Shown piece by piece: positions 13,432 through 25,518 of a DNA stretch of 64,000 nt. Origin of the DNA: Cadophora sp. MPI-SDFR-AT-0126 (taxonomy: Eukaryota > Ascomycota > Leotiomycetes > Helotiales > Ploettnerulaceae); assembly GCA_020747065.1 (NCBI GenBank), contig JAGMVK010000007.1, positions 2,294,001-2,358,000 on the forward strand, in the 5' to 3' direction. Both the position numbers and the translations under genes were made by a program. Positions within the stretch are counted from its first letter, which is position 1; each line of letters starts with the position of its first letter. Below the pieces are notes generated by a model, which saw only the letters and a program-made list of their open reading frames with translations, made no database searches and was not told the origin of the DNA.

Positions 13432-13740
13432 TTACGCACTGTCGATCGTAGATTTTGATTTTGAAACCAGGGCACGTCTATTGGCTGGAGAAAAGCCGGG
13501 GTCCATGTCAGGCCAATGCTGACCTCGGGGAACAACAGAGAGTTCGTAACCTTCTTCCAAAGCGACTTCATCTGATAACTGTGTCAAGATTTCATTGCCA
13601 TTTAGCCATACGGCTGATTCATCCCAACCCAATCTCATCTTGAGTACATCGAAGGAAAGGAAGATAGCCGCACAGAGTTCATCGCCACTAGAAATGAAGC
13701 CTTCTCGATCTAGAAGAAAAACCAATCGGAGGCTCGGCAT
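13432..13740 (-). CDS. Possible small hypothetical protein (102 aa)
   Basis: An open frame of 102 codons upstream of HEM2 on the same strand, beginning MPSLRLVFLLDREGFISSGD. It has mixed composition without low complexity, a hydrophobic stretch (LCAAIFLSFDVLKM) and an acidic middle. I recognise no family. It could be a real small gene, an exon of one, or a chance frame in the HEM2 upstream region. No splice partner was evident. Confidence 0.22.
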   Translation of the reverse strand: MPSLRLVFLLDREGFISSGDELCAAIFLSFDVLKMRLGWDESAVWLNGNEILTQLSDEVALEEGYELSVVPRGQHWPDMDPGFSPANRRALVSKSKSTIDSA

Positions 13741-14839
13741 CTCATCAGCAAGATCAAATCCACATCCACCGCTTTTTGAAAGTGGGATTTGACTCTCGAA
13801 TATCTCCTACCTATTCCGATTCCGAACCCCGAATACCTTTAAGAAATATCTTACTTCTATCATATCCAGATGATTGGCAAGTCCTCGGAATTGTAAATCT
13901 CTTCATCACATCTCCGTGGAACTGATTGTGGCATGCCATTTGTACCACATCACACATATGATGGTGAGGGCAAAGCTTCGAACTCTCAACAAATGTTGAG
14001 CTTGGTCTGCTCTCATATCCGGATTCAAGTTTATGCAGGGGACACTCAGCTGAATTAATAATGTAGGTCAACGAGGCGCTGCTGGCTCTGAACCAGCAGC
14101 AAGCGACGGCAACATGCCAACCTAACCACCAACAAGTACATGGTGAAGACATGAATGGCCTTATGACGCCAATCATAGATCCTGCCTGGCATCATGCAGA
14201 TTCAAGTGATCTCTTTCAAGAGCTTCTCTGTTGTTTCATTTGTTTCCGTGCATTTCATTCAGTTCAGATGACTCGCTTGTGGAGCCCTGATTGTTTTCCT
14301 CTGGAATCAAGTCTCAGGTGGGCCAACAGCATCTCTTGAACCCAGCGACAACGAATGGCACGCCTTGAGTCATGTAACAAACATACTTGCCATCGGGCTG
14401 TCGATTCAGTCGGTCAGCAAATCTTTCCCTTTTCGCTTCTCGTAACAGATGGACCTTGAAGCAGTCAAGCAAGTATTTGGTAAGGTGTATTTCGTTTGGA
14501 GAGGGAGTAAAGTCTTGGCGGTCGTCGCTTCCAAATTCGGAAAGATTAAGCTCTACTTCACCTTTGGTTCCTGCCTCATTCACTTCACACGATTTTGGCC
14601 ATGAAAACTCAATCTCGTGTCTCTCCCTACCTTATGGGTATCGTCCCTCCTTCGGATTCATCCCGCTCCCTTCTGTCAACCTCAGCTTCCATCTCAACAA
14701 TACTTCCACACTGACCATTGCCATCTAGGTCGTGTCTCACAGTCCTTTCACTACTTTCACTACTTTCCCTCTCTTCTCTCTGCCTTCTTGTCTGCTTTGC
14801 ATGAAGCTTGCCATAGTCCTAAAAGGCTCTCTATCCAGC
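13741..14839. other. Intergenic stretch without a recognised gene
   Basis: About 1.1 kb between the HEM2 side and the nuclear-protein gene. The last 150 bp (14690-14800) are rich in CT runs (cactactttccctctcttc), typical of a pyrimidine-rich fungal core promoter or leader for the gene at 14840. Short ORFs on both strands overlap each other and look non-coding. Confidence 0.45.
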
Positions 14840-17087
14840 ATGGCCACGTACGGGAAGAAAAAGCACTCCATTCTACCCTCGTTCTCTGTTCTGAAAGACT
14901 CAGACAACGAATCCAAGCCTAAGAAAGACAAGTCCAAGAGACGAGGTGAGTTCAATATTTGAGCTATCATTGACAGACTATCAATTCTCCAAAATTAGGC
15001 AAAGAGAGCTCGACCATAACCCCTCCCCACGCGTATCATGACTGGTGTTACTTACTATCAATCTGGTGGCTAACATCAAATGCTTACAGGCTCAATGGCT
15101 TTCTCGATGCCTACATTCCACGACAACAACTACAAGAAAGAGTCCCCTTCCAATCACCACGATGACAGCATCGAGGAGATGGCCAGTATTCTGCTAGATG
15201 ACACCACCATGGATCAACTCCGACCAGAGGGCGGCAAACGCATGTCACAAAGTGCGGCTTCAAAGGCACTCCCGGGCTTGCGCACTGAATCTCAAGACGG
15301 CAAAAGTCTGCCACAACTTCCAAAGCTCATCTTCAATGGAGACGATGCTTGGGCGCTGAGAACAGCTCCTGTGGTCACGGCCGCTGGAACATCAAATCAG
15401 ATAGAGTTCAGTGAAAGCAGTCCTCAACCATCGACATTCTTACATCGCATTTCCGCTCATGCGAGGAAGTCCTCAATCCCAGAGATCCCACGTAGATCAT
15501 CGAAGCGGAGATCTGGACGCCCAAAGAGCACCGTTGTTCCTCCTCGACCTGAAGCTGGCGACCGGCGAAGCGTTGCGCACAATTCGCGGCAGACTCTCAA
15601 GAACAGCATATCCCCTCCCCGACCTAGCGACTCTTCTCAGCCAAAGCAGTCAGGTTTCGTAGCAGCTGATGTTAACAACAAAATAGAAGCTATGATTTCG
15701 GCTACCAAGGCTTTGAAACCTGGCAGCGAAGGAGCGGTATTGTTGGGACCGTTGGTGCCTACCAAAAAGCGACGTTTGGTCGATAACAAGGTGTTGACGA
15801 AGATGAAAAGTGCCCTTAACGACCGCTTCAATGGACGAACTGCGAAGAAGCGTGATTCCATGCTCAACGATAAGCTTCTTGACGCGTCTCTCAACGAGGT
15901 CCAGGATTTTGAGGAGGAATTGTCGATTTCAGCTATCGCGTTGACCACCATGGAGCTTCGGATGAATGAAGGTGGGCTTATGGAACTCATTTCGTGTAGC
16001 TTCAAGATACTAACGTCTGGATTAGGTGATAACTTCAAGAATCCAAAGATTTATACCCTCACCGGTCATGGAAATGTGCGCCGCAAGCCACTGGCAGATG
16101 ACGGAAAGTCTTTGAGGAGCCGAAAATCGGCCGACCATACTGACGATCCATTCTCGGAGCGCCCACACTCCAGTATGTAATGCCTCTTCTTGGCCTGATT
16201 GTAACAAGAATATTGTCACGGAGCAGCCAAGTGATGCCATCAAAAGTTCTGTTGCTGATCCAATGTCTCCAGGCAGCATCACTCGAACCCCTACCAGTTT
16301 TGAAAACAGACTCCGAGATGATATGTCCTACGATCAAGGCAGCGACTTCATCCCGAATCTACCAAGCCGTTGCCACACCCCCAAGTATACTCGAGAGAAG
16401 AAAGCCAGAACCTCTATCTACGACGAAGACTTCGATGCCATGCTTTCCTCAAGTCCAGTCGCTCAATCAACACCTCGAATCCGACTTGAGCCAACGTTCG
16501 AAGAAGATGGAAAGAAATTACTGAAGAACGTTCCCGCGGATACCCGTTCCCTCTTTGACAGCGATCAGATGGATATCGACAGTGACACTATGGGTCAATC
16601 ATCACCATCTCAAGAGCTCATCAAGCGGAAAAATTCCCTTCTCAAGGACTACGGAGTCAGATATCAATCTTCAAAGAAGGTCAAGAAGCATCCATCTCCA
16701 AGCAAGGCTGAACTTGAAGGACTGGAGAGAGCCTTACAAAACTTCTTGCCACTCAGTCCTTCTGAGGGGTTTCCGCCTATCGACGATGCTAACCCGGTCG
16801 GGGAATCTTTGGTACCAGCTGCTGCACTCGCCCCACAGGATCCAAATCGGAAAATCCAAGACACCAAGCGTCGTGGCACGAAGCTCGAACCTCTTAAGAC
16901 CACCGAATCGATGCCAATCCTCCTGAACCAGTCAAAAGTATCTCAACCAGCATCTCCTCGCGAGAATATCAGCCGTGTTGATGGAGGTAATCGATACATG
17001 AGCCACAAAAGTCTTGCCGACAGAATGGACCTTGATGAGTTGCAATGGGACGATACTGCATATAACATAGGTATGAAGAGGCTCTGA
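14840..17087 (+). CDS. Conserved-looking basic, probably nuclear protein of unknown function
   Basis: I do not recognise the family. Exons 14840-14945, 15090-15971, 16026-16172 and 16273-17087 keep frame and give 649 residues. The second intron (15972-16025, 54 bp) is in frame without stops, but has a good ATACTAACG branch site and TTAG end. The third intron runs GTATGT to CTCCAG with a GCTGATC branch. The protein is Ser/Pro-rich and mostly disordered, with basic clusters resembling nuclear signals (KPKKDKSKRR near the start, SSKRRSGRPKS, TKKRRLVDNK). The part around KRRLVDNKVLTKMKSALNDR looks most ordered and is followed by a helical segment. The C-terminal half carries many SP/TP sites (SSPVAQSTPRIR, SSPSQEL), possible phosphorylation sites. 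ATG 14840 is preferred; an in-frame ATG at 14801 would add 13 residues. Confidence 0.7.
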
Positions 17088-17602
17088 TTGTTTGCCTGGT
17101 TCGGTTTACAGTGGACCTGTGGAGCAGTATGTTACAGGCGTGGATATTTCCTCCGAACGAGTCCCTTTTCGTTATTGATGCATTTGTTCTTTTCTGCAAT
17201 TGTATCTGGTGTTATCAGTCTTCCGTTGATATCATACTCTAAAGTCCGCGGTGGATGCTTGACTGCATGACATCGGACAGATACGGAGGAAGTGCATGTT
17301 CATATGGAGGTGGATAGGAGTTATGTCTTTGCTGTGGAACTCTGTCCGATATTGAACACACGTAATGTCAAATGGCAATTCGAGACAGAAGTCGGATTGT
17401 TATAGCTTTGAATTAGCATCATAAAGACGTCTACCTATCTAAGAAAATTACAGTACAATGCCACCCATTCATTCATTCAATCGCTCGCTCGCTTCAAAGT
17501 CATTAAATTGGGTATCTCGTCAAAATAATCATACAAGGGTGTGTTGTGGCGTGGTTGTAGTGTCTTCTACCACGTGCATAAGTGTTGCGATGTTGCAAAC
17601 AC
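17088..17602. other. Convergent 3' region
   Basis: About 500 bp between two converging genes; it probably holds both 3' UTRs. No gene or repeat seen. Confidence 0.45.
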
Positions 17603-18024
17603 TTAGTAGACACGGTGAGAACCCTTCCCATCAGTGCCGTGCATTCGGCGGGTTCCGGCAGCCTGTCAACAGTTAGCCATATATCCGTGACAAGTCTTAG
17701 ATTCCATCAAGAGAAAGGACTAGATGGTAAACATACCTTGACTCCCGGACGACGTGTCAAGCTTCCCTTGAGCTTCATCATAGCCCCGGAGATCTTATCC
17801 CCGATGGTAGCATGGCGTCTCTGCCTCACCACTGGAGTCGTAGTGTGGGCTGCGGTGCGGCGGTTGCCTCCCCATCTCGAGCTGCGTACTGGACGAGCGG
17901 CACCGGGTTGCACTGTGGTGGTTGTCTTTGTGGTCTTCGTGCGGGCGTTGCGGCCGCGGAGGCGAGTCATGAGGGTTGGCTTGGTGGTTCTGGTAACCGT
18001 TGCGTTGTTGCGGCGAGAATGCAT
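17603..18024 (-). CDS. Small basic Thr/Arg-rich fungal protein
   Basis: Exons 18024-17737 and 17662-17603 (74-bp intron) give 115 residues. The start is MHSRRNNATVTRTTKPTLMT, followed by RLRGRNARTKTTKTTTTV. The middle is low-complexity Thr/Arg/Gly. The conserved-looking end is HATIGDKISGAMMKLKGSLT, then RRPGVKAAGTRRMHGTDGKG and SHRVY. I know this arrangement (IGDKISGAMMKLKGSLTRRPG..AAGTRRM.GTDG) from many uncharacterised proteins of filamentous ascomycetes; no function is established to my knowledge. The net charge is strongly positive with no membrane or signal segment, so nucleic-acid or ribosome association is possible but only a guess. The frame is open upstream to 18246; the shorter start fits the family. 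Confidence 0.68.
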
Positions 18025-20474
18025 GTTGTTTGTTTGTGTTGGGGTTTGTTTTGTGGTTGTTGGTGTTGGTGGTGTTGATAGTGTGTAGAGTGTTGTTGCT
18101 GAGGATGTGTTTGAGGCTGTGTTTGTTGTGCGGATGAATGAAGATAGTGTTCTTGGAGGAAGCTGTATCTGAGTATCTGTATGATAAGGGGGAAAAGAAA
18201 TCTGAGAAGAGGAGGTGCTCATCGCAGTAGATATAGGAAATCTCAAACTCCTACAACTTGGAGGTGTGTGATATTAAAGATTGGCAGACGCATCATGCAT
18301 GGGCTTATCATGGCAGAAACTGGGTTTTGCAAGTGAGATGAGGAGGATATGACGCTGGTGCGGTCTATCGTTCCTTGTTGTAGAAAGACAACGGGTTGGA
18401 CCCTTACTTTTTCGTGGGGTTGGAGTGGCTGGAGGATGCATACCCTGCCTGCATTTCGGGACGAGACGTCATTTTGAAGCTTCACAGCCAATGGATTTTC
18501 TTCATGGTTGCAACATCTCACAGCAGACAACTGTTCCAGAGCTGTCCAAAAAGTCACGGGTAGTGGCTGGTGAGCAAAACAGGTTGTCGGGAGTTGTGTA
18601 GGCGAATCCCCTGTCAACAAACAACAAGGAAGTTCAAGGAGTGATTGGAAAGGACATGGGATAGAATAATTTAGAGATGTCTTGGCTGACGACTCAAACC
18701 TGGTTGAGGTCTTCTGGGGCTCAGGGTTCGCATTCGATCTGTTTCAAGTTCTTGAAAGGAGACAGGTCGGGAGAGGTTGCCGTTGAGCCCCAGCTTGCAT
18801 GTTGATGCATCAGACAAGGGAATCTCAAAAGCTAGGGTGTCTGTGGCTGGAAGAACTGTGGAAGAATTATGATTATTGGGTTGATCAGTGCGGATGATTG
18901 GAAGATATGAGAAGGGAAAGTTGAAGCGTGATGTGGATGAAGTTGTTGATGGCGGTCGCTTATGACGTCTATGTGGCTACGTCATCTTGGCCTTGTTTAT
19001 GGATCCAGATGTGTGGCTTGATTTCAAGATGATATCGAGACATCGAGATAACAGATTGCTGCAAGGTTCGAAAGACAGAAATAGAACTTTGATAAATGGA
19101 AAGCCATGGTCTTGAAGTAGAAACTGTGCTGCTCAACAACGCTGATACTTTCAGACGCAGTCTAAGTTGGAAACATGTCATGTGATGCAATATCATGTGA
19201 TATTATATCGACTTCATCATTCCAGCTTACCTTGCTCATATTTGCCAGAGATACTTTCAATCAAAGTTTTTAGAACTCTTTGGCCTGAATTTGAAGGATT
19301 TTAAGGTCTCTATGGGATTGAAAATAACTTCGACAGACCGAGATTTGCTATCTTGTCAACTGCTCCCGATAACCAGACCAAATGGGATAGCAGAACTATT
19401 GAAGAAGAAGCGAAGTGTTCATCAAAGGATCAGAGATCAACGGTTATCTCGGCATTGCCTTCTGAAACAACACTGATCCATATCAAGCCATCTGAGGCTC
19501 TCCACAACAAGCAATATGCGAATACTCTCACCAAGGACGCCTACAAAACAGAATCGATCAGTCGACGAATCAGTGACAGAATACACTTGAAAGTCTGGCT
19601 AGCTCAGAAGGATACTCAAGACATGCAAAGGGCCAAGAAATACAGTCCTACGATGCGGATCAAAACCAGACGCTATACTCAACTGCCACGGCATGTACGT
19701 TCAATTTGGAGCTGGAAAAATCACGACAAATGTCAGTGAAAACCCCAAAACTGGGCCCGGTATGATACAGCCAAAAAGAGTGATTGTTGCACCTCATCTT
19801 GTGACTCGTGAGATCTGGATCGGAAAATTGGGTTTACACATGCTACTATGCACATGTTTGTCTCAAGACAGAGTGAAGCTGACGAAGGAGACATTGAGCA
19901 CAACAGAGGTTCAAACTGCGACTTTTTCAGTCGAACGTCGACCAGAATAAAAGCTATGGAGAATTCAATCGTTATAAGAGCGATTCGGCATAGAATTTGG
20001 TGTATATCCAAGAAGAAAAGTGTCCTAACTTCACAAGTGGAGAAATGCAAAGAGCCTCGCTCAGACACTAGGAAATCCTCGCCTAAGCAGCTGCTCGGCA
20101 ATCGGTACTGACGTCAAAGAAAACAACCTCAATACATCATCGGCAGGTCAAACTACTGTACGACTGAAGCCATTCTGCCCTATCAAAGAAATGGAGCTGT
20201 GCAGTACTTCTCCATTTAAAGTACTTATTCAGGCAGTGGACTGGCCCCCCTGATGATTACCTACAGTGAATGCGACGCACGCGGAGGTGACATCCGGAGG
20301 AATTATTATCTGACGTATTGGACTTTGGAAAACAAATATGAAGTGGTGTGTCAATTGGTTGAGGATTTTATTTCCTTTCACCTCATAATCTTCATTTAAT
20401 AGACTTTTCCAATCGATCATTTGTCTACTTCATTCAAAATTCGCTGAGGTAGGAGAGATAGATACACCATCACA
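18025..20474. other. Gene-poor 2.4-kb stretch
   Basis: Leader of the small basic gene plus unassigned sequence. No gene is supported with confidence. A cluster of overlapping plus-strand frames at 19291-20111 is listed separately. The last 250 bp before 20475 are AT-richer and probably hold the promoter of the dehydrogenase. Confidence 0.45.
19353..20111 (+). other. ORF cluster, possible orphan gene or gene remnant
   Basis: Three adjacent plus-strand frames are open in turn: 128 codons from 19353 (MSTAPDNQTKWDSRTIEEEA), a second frame reading KPDAILNCHGMYVQFGAGKI and continuing to 19950, and a third from 19848 to 20111. Composition is Lys/Thr/Arg-rich. The handover from the first to the second frame happens near 19650 without an obvious intron, so a one-base change or short intron would be needed. 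I recognise no domain. Confidence 0.22.
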
Positions 20475-21651
20475 ATGGCAGGAACAGATTCTCAATTTGC
20501 GAAGGGTAAGTCTCTTACAAGTCAATTGGATGGTGTAAATTGGATGTACAACATCCAATTTTGACTTCAATATCTTTAATTTTACTTGGAAATACTGACG
20601 GACCACAGGCCACTCCGTGCCCGTCTCGCACCAAGAAGCCCCAGGCAAACAACACAAAATGGCCGGCCAAGCACCCGTCAACGATCAACTTCCCACTTCA
20701 ACCGGCGGCTACCAGACCTACCTTGCAGCTGGTAAACTCAAAGGAAAGCGCGCCCTCATCACCGGCGGCGACAGCGGTATCGGCCGCGCCGTCGCTATCC
20801 TATACGCAATGGAAGGCGCACAATCAACAATCGTGTACATGGATGAAGAAGAGAAGGATGCGCAGGAGACGAAGAGACTTGTTGAGGAGAAGGGTGGGAA
20901 GCTGGGGCTGATTCAGGCGGATTTGAGGAGTGCTGAGAGGTGTAAGAGCGTGGTTGAGGAGGCTGTGAAGGGGATGGGGGGTGTGGATATTCTGGTGCTG
21001 AACCATGGGTATCAGATGATGAAGGAGACGATTGGGGAGCTTAGCGAGTATGTTCTCCCACACTTCTTCTAGTTTGAATCCGAGTGGAGGTTCAGAATGG
21101 GATGGGAGAGAGGGAGAGAGGAACTAATAACTAACTACGACTACAGAGACCAATGGGTGAAAACCTTCGACACCAACATCCACCCTTTCTTCTACCTCTC
21201 CAAATACGTTCTTCCGCACAGTATGTATCCCTTGGTCCTATCCTTTCCAAACTTCAAACTCACCTCAAAACCCACACCGCTAACCCCCACCCCAGTGTCC
21301 CCCGGCTCCACAATAATAACCTGCGCCTCCGTGAACCCATATATCGGGCGCCCCGACCTCCTCGACTACACCTCCACCAAAGGCGCTATCGTAGCCTTCA
21401 CGCGGGCCCTCTCCAACCAGCAAATCGAAAAAGGAATCCGCGTCAACGCCGTGTGTCCCGGCCCGATCTGGACGCCTCTGATCCCGGCGACGATGAACGA
21501 GAAGGCGCAGAAGGAGTTTACGAGTCCGATGGGACGGCCGGGACAGCCTAGCGAGGTGGCGACGTGTTTTGTGTTCTTGGCGAGTGCGGATAGTAGTTTT
21601 ATTAGTGGGCAGAGCTTGCATCCTAATGGAGGGGTGATTGTGGGAAGTTAA
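20475..21651 (+). CDS. Short-chain dehydrogenase/reductase (classical SDR)
   Basis: NAD(P)H-dependent oxidoreductase of the SDR family. Exons 20475-20505, 20609-21047, 21147-21220 and 21296-21651 give 299 residues. The cofactor motif is TGGDSGIG (62-69), NHG replaces the usual NAG after DILVL, the catalytic Ser193 is in CASVNPYIG, and YTSTK supplies Tyr206 and Lys210. The C terminus keeps CPGPIWTPL and SSFISGQSLHPNGG. A polar 50-residue N-terminal extension with PVSHQEAPGKQ precedes the fold, as in the YdaD/YhdG-type stress-associated SDRs of bacteria and their fungal relatives. The substrate cannot be told from sequence. The ATG 20475 lies in a 31-bp first exon; the junctions restore the conserved frame each time. 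It is convergent with the SPX gene. Confidence 0.88.
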
Positions 21652-22271
21652 GGAGGGTGATAGGAGGACGTCGGTGAGGTGATGAAAAGTTGGAGTTGGG
21701 GATGGAGGCATAAGCGAGTAAACAACAATAGCAATTAAGTAGATACCTTATGTGTCTGTTTTCCCTTCTCTTTGGATATTGAAACCTGTGCCTTCAATCA
21801 TGGATGTTATGGAATATTTTCTCATATTAGAATTCGGTTCGTATACTATATACAGATCTGACTGTCTATGTGCTTTATCGGCATTGCTTCATTCTCGTAA
21901 TTCTACTCGGCTTGCTTGTTTGCTCACTCTTCACTCGCTCGTTTTCTCCTTTGAACCCAGCAGCCGACCAGCCATCCCATCAACATCCCATTGACGCCAA
22001 TAAAATGGAATGAAAATCGCTGCCGACCCATCCCAACTCCCGAACTCCTATCTTGTACAAGCCCATTCAGCCCACCCAGCAATCAAAAATCGGCAGCAAT
22101 CTATGTGCGAATAAACTCCGTTCCGCCAATTAACCCTGGATATCATAATTTCCCATCCCCGCCGTGGCCGTCCGTATACACGCAGCTCTCACAATCTTGT
22201 AGGTGGTAGTCGTTCTTGAAAGTTGACAACGTCCTGAAATCAGAGCTCCACTGCAGCTTCTCAAAGTTCCC
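21652..22271. other. Convergent intergenic region, SDR / SPX
   Basis: About 620 bp between two converging genes; probable 3' UTRs. No gene or notable repeat. Confidence 0.45.
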
Positions 22272-23837
22272 TCATCCCCGAATGTTGTCCAAAACCAAGA
22301 ACAGAAGCATCAAGTTCAAGAACAACAGTCCAGCAAATGTTACACCAACACAAGCTCTATGCAGCCAACCCAATGTCTGCTTTCTGCACAACGCAGCTGT
22401 GATACCAGCCAGAGCAAAGCAAATACTTCCAATGCAACCGGCAATTGCACCTGCGTCGACCTCTGCACGGAGTTTGTGTCGGCCAGTAGAAATCAGGATG
22501 CTGGTGATGACAATAAGCATCAACGATCCAGCATATGCCCCCACCATCCCTCGGAACAAAAGCATCTCCCGATGTCTTGAGAATTTCTGGTCATTGATGC
22601 TCGGAAATGTAGCGTAGTGGGTCATGTAGCCAGCTGGGAACTCGTTGTTCGAGGAGGCGTATGCTTCGTCTTCGAGATCCGTGTCCAGTACACTTTGCTG
22701 CTCGGCAAAATATCCGTCGTTTCGTTCTACCAGGAGACCATGTCGCTCGCCGGGTGATGTGCTTGGACTGAACCATGCTTTGACACTCTCCATTGGTTTC
22801 TTGACCTTCGCGAAGACGTAACCCATGGTCTTTGCGCCTGGGAACGAATCTCCATCAGGGTTGACGTATATATGATATGGTTCATCCTCTCCTCCCTCAC
22901 TTCCATCATCGTACTCGTTCCAATTATGTTGTGGTAACTGTTGAACCTGAATCTGCGTACTTGGTCGGCGGGACGGTCGTCTCGATGATGTCAGACTCGG
23001 AGGCTCGCTGCCAGCTGGAGTTGAGGATTGGAGGTTGATAGAGAGATCTTGGTATTGTGACAGGAGAGGGCCGAAGTCACGTCGTACCAAACTCTTGGGG
23101 TTGCTTAACACTTCGTCATTAAAACGTTCCCCGAGTGCCCTCGATCCTGTCCATTTCTATGCACCTCATCAGCATCTACTACTCTTGATCATGCCGCGTA
23201 TCCTACCTGGTACTTCTTTATGATCTTGTGAAATGCCACTCTTTGGGCGGATACAAATCGCTGGAGGGACCGGATGTCGTCACCACACCTAGATATGTCA
23301 ATTTCAGAACTCCACAATAAGTAGATCCTATTCCTACCTTTCGATTTGAACATTATATCTCGCGAACTTATCTCGGTGTTTTTGGGAAATAGGGTCGTTA
23401 TCGCTGGACCGGGTAGTCCGGGCAAGGAGGCGTAAGACAACCTTCTGGAGATATTCTGGCAGCAAGTTAGCGATAATCAATAATTCTGCAGAGAGCATGC
23501 ATACGAAGACGGCGACTGATCTCATCTGCCTTGCTCTTCACGAAGAGATCCACGCGATCATGTTGGTTGGACAATTCATTGAAGAACGAAGTCTCAAACT
23601 TCTCCAACCTTGGGTCTTCTTGTCCTGGGATTGCGATTGCTTGCGCCTGGTCTTTCGTGGTGTTGACTTTGATCAGGTTCTTCAGCTCGTCATAATCGAC
23701 GTTATCTGTTAAAGTTACAGTCAGTGATCTGCGAGGGCGTGGGATGGCTTGATGGAGTTGAAAAGTCAGACACTGGTAGACTCACATGCCGCCCATTGTG
23801 GCACAGATTGCGCATGGAAAGTCTGGCCGTACTTCAT
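22272..23837 (-). CDS. SPX-domain protein with three C-terminal membrane segments
   Basis: SPX domains bind inositol pyrophosphates and report phosphate status. Exons 23837-23786, 23705-23505, 23455-23338, 23288-23207 and 23156-22272 give 445 residues. The start MKYGQTFHAQSVPQWAAYNV, then DYDELKN, is the classical SPX N terminus. VAFHKIIKKYQKWTG supplies the lysine surface that binds inositol pyrophosphate in characterised SPX domains. A linker follows, partly acidic and Ser/Pro-rich (about 190-340). Three hydrophobic segments then lie near residues 354-373, 385-407 and 418-440. There is no EXS, VTC catalytic or transporter domain, so this is not XPR1, PHO90 or VTC4. The membrane part resembles a small VTC1-like three-helix bundle only in size. 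Likely role: membrane-anchored phosphate sensing or polyphosphate-related; inferred. Confidence 0.85.
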
Positions 23838-24341
23838 CCCTTCACGTCAAACTTGCAGGAAATTCTGCAAGGTCTTGTTGAAGTCGTTGACAGCTCGATC
23901 TTTGTACTTTCGGTTTCGCCTTCGACTTCCGGCTCCCGGATGTCTTTGAAGTGAGAGAAACGGCGAGATGCACCCACTACGACCTGGCTGCGCACTCTGA
24001 GTAAGACAGACAAGACAAGCAATCGCTCGCTCGCTGCGACCGGAAAGTAAAGCAGACGCAGACGCTGGCAAGCGGAGGCGACAGGGGACGCCTGCGTGCT
24101 ATTGAGTGGTGTTTGGCGGAGGCGCAAAATCACAAGCGAAAGATCGAGGAAGATAAGGTTTCGAATTCGCACTGGCACGATGTCATTCGCTGCGCTGGGC
24201 AAGGTTCTGCTGCTTCGCTTGAGACCTTGTTTCTTCCCAACCGTCACTTCTCTTCCTTGCTTGATGCCGCCCTGAGCCAAAACTCAAATGGCGAACAAAT
24301 TCGGATGACGGATGGGATGAAATCAAATGCGGGGGTGAATG

Positions 24342-24377
24342 TAGTGGTTGTAGTGGTTGTAGTGGTTGTAGTGGTTG
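24342..24377. repeat. 9-bp tandem repeat, four copies
   Basis: Unit TAGTGGTTG repeated four times in direct head-to-tail order, in non-coding sequence upstream of the SPX gene. Simple microsatellite/minisatellite. Confidence 0.9.
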
Positions 24378-25518
24378 GTTCAATTGAAGAGGAGGGGAGT
24401 GACCGAGCATTAAAACCTCGATTACGGCTTATGCACAGTCAATCAGTCAGGAATAAACGGGTAGGTTATCGTGACCATCCAGAAAAATCGTTACAGAATC
24501 TTCTTCCTCTTGCTGCTGCTCTCTTCTCAGCCTGCATGCAAGCCAGACCAGGGTATACTGCGGGAAGAGACCCGATCCCGATCCAGGGCAGTTGCTGGAG
24601 GAGGATTGGGGAGGGAGGTGGGGGGCAAAACGGATACGATCGCACGGGCGGCGATGGGATGCTGTGGCTGGAGAGCAGTCTAGGCTGGTCTTTTTGAAGT
24701 GATGATGGCAAGTAGTCAAGGCAGGTAAATTCCAAGATTCTGGGTTGGAGACCAGGCTCAAAGAAAGGATCGAGGAGGATGAGCAATTGGAAGAACAATT
24801 GCGATTATGCGGCATAGGAGAGCAAGTTTGGGTGGTGGGGTGGGACCAGAGGCGACTCGAGACTACTGGCAAGTAGAAGGGAAGGCCCAGCTACTTTACG
24901 GACTAACCATTGTCTACTGCTGCTACTATTTTGACAAGGTTGTCTATGCACGACAGGCTTTGTACAGCGCGGATGCAAGTCCTTCAAGCCGGGTCCCGCT
25001 CAACCTTGCGGATCGAGGATCACATGTTGGTCAATTCCAGCCCCGGAGGACGACTTATTAAATTATTACGACTGAATTACTGATTGCTTACTTGCAGAGT
25101 ACGAGTTATCTAGATTCGAGCTACTACATACCTGTGGGTACATCCTAGGGATTTTAATCTCAACATTGTCATCTTCGGGACGCGGATATGCAGTGTTCGC
25201 AGGACTTGGACCTTGCTTCACTTGAGGCTAAATACAAATCTCCCTGTCCTAACACCACTCTATTGTCCAATCACACCATACTCACACAACGCAGTTTCCA
25301 GTAGTAAATGTAACCTGAGGAGGCACAAATAAGTAATCCTACGCATACTGTACCATGCGATGAGCAAAGAAGCACGGCATCGAGACAATTGCTTGTTAGT
25401 GCGGGCGGGTCGATCTTTTGTGACCAGCCGTTGTCAGACCTCAGGAACCCGACTACTATGAGATCAACAACAAGCTCACCGTTTGTGGTACGCGACTAAT
25501 AAATGTTAGCACCAGAAT

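Noticed and set aside
18243..18620. 125-codon minus-strand frame
   Set aside because: Lies in the upstream region of the small basic protein gene, no family likeness, no splice partner.
24113..24872. Plus-strand 194-codon and minus-strand 141-codon frames
   Set aside because: They overlap each other, include the 9-bp repeat (runs of Val or Gln/Pro/Leu) and match nothing recognisable.
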